From NCBI GenBank assembly GCA_002408445.1, contig DHSK01000056.1, forward strand, positions 4,294 through 15,621: a stretch of 11,328 nucleotides of DNA, given 5' to 3'. A program made the position numbers and the translations under genes. The stretch's first letter is position 1, and each line of letters begins with the position of its first letter. The notes under the pieces are model-generated. The model saw only the letters and a program-made list of their open reading frames with translations, was not told the origin of the DNA and ran no database searches. Source of the stretch: Syntrophomonas sp. UBA5288. GTDB lineage: Bacteria > Bacillota > Syntrophomonadia > Syntrophomonadales > Syntrophomonadaceae. Shown here one piece after another: positions 6,486 through 11,328 of this stretch.

Positions 6486-6965
6486 TTGGAATTCACTCAT
6501 TTAAATGAAGCAGGCCGTGCCCGCATGGTGGACGTTACTCTTAAACCGGATACCGATCGTATGGCGATAGCCGAAGGGACCATACGCATGAAGGCAGAGA
6601 CCCTGCAGGCCATTCAGGAGGGGGTAATTAAAAAAGGAGATGTTCTCGCGGTAGCTCAGGTAGCTGGTATTATGGGGGCCAAACAGACTGCCGGTATTAT
6701 TCCTATGTGTCATCCCTTAGGTCTTACTTCGGTTGATATAAGTTTTACTTTTGATGAGAAAAACCCGGGAATAATCGTAAAATCCTGGGCCAAAACCAGC
6801 GGAAAAACCGGGGTGGAGATGGAGGCCATTACTGCCGTCAGTATTGCTCTGCTAACCATATACGATATGTGCAAGGCCGTAGATAGATGGATGGAAATGA
6901 CTGATATCAAACTATTGGAAAAATCGGGCGGTAAGAGCGGACACGTAATCAGAAGTAAAATATAA
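6486..6965 (+). CDS. moaC: Cyclic pyranopterin monophosphate synthase MoaC
   Basis: MoaC turns the MoaA product into cyclic pyranopterin monophosphate. The 159-residue length is typical. Conserved blocks are AGIMGAKQTAGIIPMCHPL (60-78) and GKTGVEMEAITAVSIALLT (106-124), then YDMCKAVD. Residues equivalent to the known E. coli active site are visible one position lower: K50, H76, E111, E113, D127 and K130. The start is TTG at 6486; its ribosome binding site GGAGG (6474-6478) is within the codons of the MoaA C-terminal double glycine, so the two genes are tightly linked. A Lys/Gly-rich tail (KSGGKSG) is also typical of the family. Confidence 0.96.
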   Translation: MEFTHLNEAGRARMVDVTLKPDTDRMAIAEGTIRMKAETLQAIQEGVIKKGDVLAVAQVAGIMGAKQTAGIIPMCHPLGLTSVDISFTFDEKNPGIIVKSWAKTSGKTGVEMEAITAVSIALLTIYDMCKAVDRWMEMTDIKLLEKSGGKSGHVIRSKI

Positions 6966-7036
6966 AAGTTTGAAGAAGGTAGTAAGTAACTGCAGGTAGA
7001 AAGAATACATAATAAAACAACTGTGAGGTGGTGTTT

Positions 7037-7525
7037 ATGTATAGAACCGGGATTCTGGTAATGAGTGATAAAGGTTCCCGCGGTGAAAGAGTAGACCTTA
7101 GCGGACCTGAAATTGAAAAAATGCTCGGTCCCAATTATAAAGTTGATTATTATGAAATAATACCGGATGAAAAAGAAGTTATAACGGAAAAAATTATCTA
7201 TGCCTGCGATGTTTTGTCCCTTAATCTTATTTTAACCTCCGGCGGAACCGGTTTTTCCTTGCGGGATAACACGCCTGAAGCCACCCTGGAGGTAATTGAA
7301 AGAATAACACCGGGAATACCGGAAGCAATTCGTTATTATGGGCTTACCAAAACGCCCAAGTCCATGCTGAGCAGAGGAGTAGCCGGGATTAGGGGAAAAA
7401 CACTGATCATTAATATGCCGGGTAGTGTCAAGGGAGTTCGTGAGTCTCTGGAGGCTATTCTCCCCGCACTCGATCATGGTCTGGATATTTTGATTGGTTC
7501 GGCGACCGAATGTGGACAAGGGTGA
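7037..7525 (+). CDS. mogA: Molybdopterin adenylyltransferase, MogA/MoaB family
   Basis: The protein activates molybdopterin by adenylylation before molybdate insertion. From ATG 7037 it has 162 residues and the MoCF-biosynthesis fold: the loop TSGGTG (67-72), D77 with TPEA (79-82), SRGVAGIRG (112-120) and INMPGS (125-130), which together bind molybdopterin and ATP. The start is chosen because GAGGTG (7025-7030) stands 6 bases ahead; an in-frame GTG at 7028 would lie within that site. It lies 71 bp after moaC in the same orientation and no terminator hairpin is seen between them. MogA and MoaB are hard to separate by sequence; the SRGVAGIRG block favours MogA. Confidence 0.88.
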   Translation: MYRTGILVMSDKGSRGERVDLSGPEIEKMLGPNYKVDYYEIIPDEKEVITEKIIYACDVLSLNLILTSGGTGFSLRDNTPEATLEVIERITPGIPEAIRYYGLTKTPKSMLSRGVAGIRGKTLIINMPGSVKGVRESLEAILPALDHGLDILIGSATECGQG

Positions 7526-7563
7526 GAAAATAAATAAATAAAACCATAGAAAGGATAATGCAT

Positions 7564-8052
7564 ATGCAAGCAGCTGAAGCTAAAGTTTTATCGGTAAATA
7601 TATCCGAAAAGCGGGGGGAAAAAAAGCATAATGTGGGCAAGGCTTATTTAAAGGCAAATTACGGTATTGATGTTGACGCTCACGCCGGGGACTGGCACAG
7701 ACAGGTCAGCCTGCTCTCACTTTCAAGTTTTGAAAAAATGAGAAACCTCGGGGCGGATGTAAATTATGGCGATTTTGCGGAAAACATCACGGTTGCAGGA
7801 GTTGATGTAGCCACTTTACCCATCGGAACGCAAATAAAGATTGGCGAAGCCCTTATGGAGCTGACCCAGATCGGTAAAGAATGTCACAAAGGCTGTGCTA
7901 TTATGCAACAGGTAGGAACCTGTGTGATGCCATTGGAAGGTGTCTTCACCCGGGTGCTGGAAGGTGGATGGGTTAAGGTAGGAGATAAAGTTGAAATAAA
8001 AGCATCCGGAACACGGGACCCATTTGTAATATCACTTCCTGAGGATAGCTGA
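7564..8052 (+). CDS. Stand-alone MOSC domain protein
   Basis: MOSC domains are the C-terminal domains of Moco sulfurases and also occur alone, where they are thought to handle sulfur or cofactor transfer. This protein is 162 residues. It shows VDAHAGDWHRQVSLLS (37-52), YGDFAENITVAG (68-79) and the segment ELTQIGKECHKGCAI (99-113), where C107 is the likely conserved sulfur-carrying cysteine; C111 and C120 are additional. The spacing from AAAGGA (7550-7555) supports ATG 7564 (8 bases) over ATG 7558 (2 bases). In Clostridia MOSC and MogA domains are often fused in one protein; here they are adjacent separate genes, which supports a shared role in late Moco steps. Confidence 0.88.
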   Translation: MQAAEAKVLSVNISEKRGEKKHNVGKAYLKANYGIDVDAHAGDWHRQVSLLSLSSFEKMRNLGADVNYGDFAENITVAGVDVATLPIGTQIKIGEALMELTQIGKECHKGCAIMQQVGTCVMPLEGVFTRVLEGGWVKVGDKVEIKASGTRDPFVISLPEDS

Positions 8053-8087
8053 TTTATTAGTAACCCAACTATTTTAATATATTCTTC

Positions 8088-8130
8088 AAAACGCAAAGCT
8101 TACTGCATGTAGCCTTGCGTTTTATTTTTT
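8088..8130 (+). terminator. Rho-independent terminator of the moa operon
   Basis: AAAACGCAA (8088-8096) pairs perfectly with TTGCGTTTT (8115-8123). The stem extends after one mismatch through GCT/AGC around a loop with TGCAT. It is followed directly by a T-rich run (TTTTATTTTTT to 8130). It begins 36 bases after the MOSC stop codon, so it ends that transcript and separates the moa genes from modABC. Confidence 0.88.
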
Positions 8131-8143
8131 CTACTTCGTGTTC

Positions 8144-8170
8144 CATAATGAGAAAGCTTTTCTCATTATG
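8144..8170. repeat. Perfect 27-bp palindrome
   Basis: CATAATGAGAAA (8144-8155) and TTTCTCATTATG (8159-8170) are perfect inverted copies around the centre GCT. No T-run follows on either strand, so it is not a standard terminator. It could be an operator, an mRNA-stabilising hairpin or a remnant of a repeat. It lies 14 bases past the terminator. Confidence 0.6.
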
Positions 8171-8228
8171 AAACTAAACCAGACCTTAAAAAATTTGTGA
8201 AAAGGCCATTTAAAGGGATTGGAATGCT

Positions 8229-8305
8229 ATTGCGTATATGGCATAAGAATTGCATTAAAAACAATTAAACCAAAACCAATATAACAAAAGGCAACAATAC
8301 GCAAT
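8229..8305. promoter_or_regulatory. Spaced inverted repeat upstream of modA
   Basis: ATTGCGTAT (8229-8237) is repeated in inverse as ATACGCAAT (8297-8305), 59 bases apart. The right arm abuts a TATAAT hexamer (8306-8311). Paired sites at this spacing could bind a looping regulator that senses molybdate, but this is inference and the match may be chance. Confidence 0.3.
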
Positions 8306-8384
8306 TATAATAAATAGTAAAGTTAATTTATGACTCGTATAGTTGCAAATAGTATTTTAATTACAGCAAAGAGGAGGAATCATT

Positions 8385-9506
8385 GTGAAACTATTCAAAA
8401 AAGTCCTGATTCTAGGCGTTATGATGGTGGTACTATTGGGGATGTCCGTCGCAGCGGCCGCAGCAGCCAATGTAAATGTTGCCGTCGACGGCAATCCCAT
8501 TTCCATCGCGCCTGATTATGGAACACCGTATGTGGATTCGGCCAACCGGACCATGGTGCCCATCAGAGTCATATCGGAAAATCTGGGCGCAAACGTTTCC
8601 TGGGATCAAGCCACCCAGACCGCAGCCATAAATGGCTCCATAAAAGTCAAGCTCGGCTCCAACCTAATTCAAACCTCTTACGGACCAATAACCATGGACA
8701 CCAGTGCAACCCTGAAAGACAGCCGGATATACATTCCTTTCAGATTTGTAGGCAACGCTCTGGGATATGATGTCAGTTGGACCGGCGACACTAATACCGC
8801 CAACATCATTACCAAATCTGACCTGACCATATCCGCTGCCGCCAGTTTAAAAAATGCCCTGGATGAAGTTAAGGCCATGTATCTGGAACAAAAGCCGAAT
8901 GCCCAGATAGCAATCACCTATGGCGGATCCGGTGCTCTGCAGCAGCAAATCGAGCAGGGCGCACCGGTTGACCTTTTCCTGTCAGCCGCAGCCAGCAATA
9001 TGAATACTTTAAAAAATGAAGGACTGATGGACAACAGTACTGTCAAGAATCTTCTGCAAAACAAGGTGGTTATGATCGTTCCGGGTGATTCGACCCTTAA
9101 GCTGAGCAGCTTCAAGGATATTACCGACAGTTCGATAAAATACCTGGCATTGGGAGAACCCAGCACGGTTCCGGCCGGGAAGTATGCCGAACAGGTATTT
9201 ACATACTATAACCTGCTGGATCAGGCCAAAGCCAAGGCGGTTTATCAAAAAGATGTTACATCGGTGCTGACCGTGGTAGCAAGCGGCAATGCCGATGCAG
9301 GTGTTGTATATTCAACTGATGCGGCCTCTTCAGACAAGGTAAAAGTTATTACAACCGCACCCGAAGATTCTCATGATCCGGTAACTTACCCCGGGGCAGT
9401 GGTTAAAGCAACCAAACAGCCGATAGCAGCACAGGATTTCTTGAATTTCCTTACATCTGACAAAGCCAAAGCAGTATTTGTAAAATATGGCTTTACCGTT
9501 TTATAG
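8385..9506 (+). CDS. modA: Molybdate-binding protein ModA with N-terminal copper-amine-oxidase-like domain
   Basis: The protein has 373 residues against about 230-260 for ordinary ModA. Residues 1-28 are a signal peptide (KK then hydrophobic, ending in a run of alanines) with no lipobox; the chain has no cysteine at all. Residues about 30-143 match the Cu_amine_oxidN1 type: repeated blocks VDSANRTMVPIRVISENLGA and LKDSRIYIPFRFVGNALGYD, each followed by VSW. Residues 146-373 are ModA: SAAASLKNAL (150-159), YGGSGALQQQIEQGAPVD (179-196) and GVVYSTDAA (306-314). By motif alignment to E. coli ModA the oxyanion ligands would be S154, S182, A264, V291 and Y309. The start is GTG, 7 bases after GAGGAGG (8371-8377). 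It captures molybdate (or tungstate) outside the membrane for ModBC. Confidence 0.93.
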   Translation: MKLFKKVLILGVMMVVLLGMSVAAAAAANVNVAVDGNPISIAPDYGTPYVDSANRTMVPIRVISENLGANVSWDQATQTAAINGSIKVKLGSNLIQTSYGPITMDTSATLKDSRIYIPFRFVGNALGYDVSWTGDTNTANIITKSDLTISAAASLKNALDEVKAMYLEQKPNAQIAITYGGSGALQQQIEQGAPVDLFLSAAASNMNTLKNEGLMDNSTVKNLLQNKVVMIVPGDSTLKLSSFKDITDSSIKYLALGEPSTVPAGKYAEQVFTYYNLLDQAKAKAVYQKDVTSVLTVVASGNADAGVVYSTDAASSDKVKVITTAPEDSHDPVTYPGAVVKATKQPIAAQDFLNFLTSDKAKAVFVKYGFTVL

Positions 9507-9523
9507 GAGAAAGTAATTTTAAC

Positions 9524-10210
9524 ATGAACTTTGATCTTTCACCGGCATGGATCTCTATCAAGGTTACTCTGTTTGCCACCGGCATTATATTTATACTGGG
9601 GATTTCTGCAGCATGGTGGATGACAAATTACAGAGGCAGATGGCAAGGTTTGCTGGACGGCATCCTTACCCTGCCTCTTGTTCTGCCTCCTACGGTAGCA
9701 GGGTTTGGCATTCTCTTGCTTATCGGCCGGCATGGACCTGTCGGGAAATTCTTCAATCTTTTCGGAGTCAACCTTATTTTTTCCTGGTATGCGGCAGTCA
9801 TAGCATCTGTGGTGGTGGCATTCCCGTTGATGTATAAAACCACCAAGGCGGCCTTTGAGCAGATTGATCCCAATATCCTGAATGCGGCCAGAACCTTAGG
9901 CGTTTCTGAATGGAAAGTATTCCGCCGCATTACAGTTCCTCTGGCCTGGCCAGGGATTGCAGCCGCCACGACCCTTTCCTTTGCCCGCTCATTAGGAGAA
10001 TTCGGCGCCACCTTAATGGTTGCCGGCAGTATTCCGGGTAAGACCGAAACGATACCGGTGGCTATTTATTTCGCCACTGAGAGCGGAGATATGAGAGCCG
10101 CCCTTACCTGGGTATTGATTATATTTGCAATTTCTTTGACGGTTATAGTATCAACCAATTACTGGGACAGCTATCAGCAGAAAATCAAACTGGGGGCTGT
10201 GAGGAGGTAG
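9524..10210 (+). CDS. modB: Molybdate ABC transporter permease ModB
   Basis: ModB forms the membrane channel of the molybdate importer. The 228 residues contain about five transmembrane helices (roughly 10-32, 47-68, 85-105, 143-165 and 192-212). The coupling loop that docks on the ATPase is present as NAARTLGVSEWKVFRRITVP (120-139), the EAA motif in the form expected for ModB/CysT permeases. The block LPLVLPPTVAGFGILLLIG (50-68) and ARSLGEFGATLMVAG (154-168) are also characteristic. The only nearby ribosome binding site, AGGAGA (9505-9510), overlaps the modA stop and is 13 bases from ATG, longer than usual; no better in-frame start exists. modC follows with a 1-bp gap. Confidence 0.94.
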   Translation: MNFDLSPAWISIKVTLFATGIIFILGISAAWWMTNYRGRWQGLLDGILTLPLVLPPTVAGFGILLLIGRHGPVGKFFNLFGVNLIFSWYAAVIASVVVAFPLMYKTTKAAFEQIDPNILNAARTLGVSEWKVFRRITVPLAWPGIAAATTLSFARSLGEFGATLMVAGSIPGKTETIPVAIYFATESGDMRAALTWVLIIFAISLTVIVSTNYWDSYQQKIKLGAVRR

Positions 10211-10211
10211 T

Positions 10212-11279
10212 ATGGGGCTAACAATCGATATAGAAAGGAAACTACCCGGATTTAAGCTCAAGATTAATCTTTCCTGCGGTCAGGAGATAATTGGAATATT
10301 AGGCGCGTCGGGTTCGGGAAAGAGCATGCTTTTAAACTGTATTGCGGGATTGGTAAAACCTGATAAGGGCAGAATCGCCTTGCATGATACGGTTTTTTTC
10401 GACTCGGACCGGAAAATAAATATAGCGCCGCAGGATAGAAAAACCGGTTATTTATTTCAAAATTATGCTATGTTTCCTCACCTGACCGTGGCTGAAAATA
10501 TTGCCTTTGGGCTGGATCACTTACCTAAAGCGGAGCAGCAAAGCCGAGTTTCTGAGCTGCTGGAAAGCTTTCACCTGGCGGATATGGGGAAACGATATCC
10601 GGCCCAACTTTCAGGGGGACAGCAACAACGGGTGGCATTGGCCCGGGCCATGGCGGTGGAACCAAAAATCATACTGCTGGACGAAGCCTTTTCAGCTCTG
10701 GACGCATATTTGAAAGCTCACCTGATTAAGGAAACCATAGAATCACTCAAGAAATTTCAGGGAATTACTCTTTTTGTAACCCATAACATGGACGAAGCCT
10801 ACCGCCTGTGCAATCGTATCGTATTCCTGAATAACGGCAGGGTAGAGACGGTGGGTTCCAAAGAGGAAGTGTTCCAACAGCCGAAGACGCTTGAAACGGC
10901 AAAAATTACCGGCTGCAAAAATATGGCGTCCGCGGTCCGCCAATCCGAACATATTGCTCAAATTCCGAACTGGGGTATCCAGGTGGCAACCGCAATGAGG
11001 ATTGAAAACCGGGAAGGCTTCCTAGGAATCAGAGCCAACCATATTAAACTGGCAGCTGAAAACGTTCAGGAAAACTGCTACCCGGTATGGATTGCAGATG
11101 AAAGCGATGCGACCTTCAGCACCACCCTTTACCTGAAAATAGGGTCAATTCCCAAACGGCCGGATGATTTTCATATTCAATGGGAAATACGCAAAAATCA
11201 AAGAGCCGAGTTAAGTAATCTGCCCCAGCCCATCAGAATTTATATGGATCCGGAAGATGTATTTTTTATGGCTAAATGA
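10212..11279 (+). CDS. modC: Molybdate ABC transporter ATP-binding protein ModC
   Basis: ModC hydrolyses ATP to drive uptake through ModB. Residues 1-230 are the ATPase domain: Walker A GASGSGKS (31-38), Q-loop Q83, signature LSGGQQQR (133-140), Walker B IILLDEAFSAL (153-163, E158) and switch histidine H191 in FVTHN. The C-terminal part (about 235-355) is an accessory domain with weak TOBE-like traits (FLGIRANHIKL at 270-280 and IRIYMDPEDVFFM near the end) and is less clear than the MOP domain of E. coli ModC. The total of 355 residues is normal. The start ATG stands only 4 bases after GAGGAGG (10201-10207), which lies over the end of modB, so the two are coupled. Confidence 0.93.
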   Translation: MGLTIDIERKLPGFKLKINLSCGQEIIGILGASGSGKSMLLNCIAGLVKPDKGRIALHDTVFFDSDRKINIAPQDRKTGYLFQNYAMFPHLTVAENIAFGLDHLPKAEQQSRVSELLESFHLADMGKRYPAQLSGGQQQRVALARAMAVEPKIILLDEAFSALDAYLKAHLIKETIESLKKFQGITLFVTHNMDEAYRLCNRIVFLNNGRVETVGSKEEVFQQPKTLETAKITGCKNMASAVRQSEHIAQIPNWGIQVATAMRIENREGFLGIRANHIKLAAENVQENCYPVWIADESDATFSTTLYLKIGSIPKRPDDFHIQWEIRKNQRAELSNLPQPIRIYMDPEDVFFMAK

Positions 11280-11308
11280 GAGTTTTGCATAATTCCAAAA
11301 ACCCAATT

Positions 11309-11328
11309 TGTCATTGCTATGAATAACG
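11309..11328. repeat. Possible edge of an interspersed repeat, cut by the window end
   Basis: TGTCATTGC at 11309-11317 resembles the left end of the widespread TGTCATTGCGAgg...-type palindromic repeats and shares TGTCAT with the element at 25-83. Only 20 bases are visible, so its inverted arm cannot be seen. Confidence 0.25.

Larger units (their letters stand above)
8053..8384. other. Intergenic region between the moa operon and modABC
   Basis: About 330 bases without a gene. It contains the terminator (8088-8130), a perfect palindrome (8144-8170), a widely spaced inverted repeat (8229-8237 and 8297-8305) and a TATAAT hexamer at 8306-8311 without a convincing -35 partner. The modA promoter should lie here, but I cannot place it firmly. 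I see no clear match to the ModE-type operator. Confidence 0.55.

Noticed and set aside
8053..8384. Moco riboswitch or ModE operator upstream of modA
   Set aside because: I looked for the conserved Moco RNA features and for TATAT-type ModE half-sites and found no convincing match.
8330..8515. 61-codon open frame on the + strand overlapping the start of modA
   Set aside because: It has no ribosome binding site and runs out of frame through the modA signal peptide region; the modA start is strongly supported.

Overview
The window looks like chromosomal DNA of an anaerobic, low-to-mid G+C Firmicute (Clostridia or Negativicutes type). The evidence is the strong purine-rich ribosome binding sites, the use of TTG and GTG starts, a DUF4418-type membrane protein, a copper-amine-oxidase-like (CuAO) N-terminal domain on a secreted protein, and the gene content. 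I cannot name the genus from sequence alone. Every gene I can support is on the + strand.

Region 1 (about 162-3625) is a tight cluster: a lipoprotein substrate-binding protein of the SsuA/TauA/NMT1 type, a four-helix DUF4418 protein, an FtsX/MacB-type permease and a LolD/MacB-type ATPase. The binding protein belongs to an importer class and the permease/ATPase pair to a class that does not normally import, so this is an odd mix with no obvious assigned substrate. A BioB-like radical SAM enzyme follows 37 bp downstream (3663-4661), then a small ribbon-helix-helix regulator (4765-5085). This block is the best candidate for an uncharacterised system.

Region 2 (5086-5501) has no gene. It holds a REP-like inverted repeat and, just upstream of moaA, a dyad symmetry that overlaps a plausible promoter.

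Region 3 (5502-8052) is a molybdenum cofactor (Moco) operon: moaA and moaC make cyclic pyranopterin monophosphate, a MogA/MoaB-type protein adenylylates molybdopterin, and a stand-alone MOSC protein follows. A clear rho-independent terminator (8088-8130) closes it. The MPT synthase genes (moaD/moaE) and moeA are not in the window.

Region 4 (8385-11279) is a molybdate ABC importer, modA-modB-modC, supplying the metal for the cofactor made by region 3. ModA is unusual: it has a CuAO-like domain in front of the binding domain and no lipobox. The spacer before it carries a perfect 27-bp palindrome and a widely spaced inverted repeat.

The two window edges carry similar-looking interspersed repeat sequence (a palindromic element at 25-83 and a possible cut-off one from 11309). 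Taken together, regions 3 and 4 serve molybdoenzymes encoded elsewhere. The link of region 1 to molybdenum metabolism is by proximity only.
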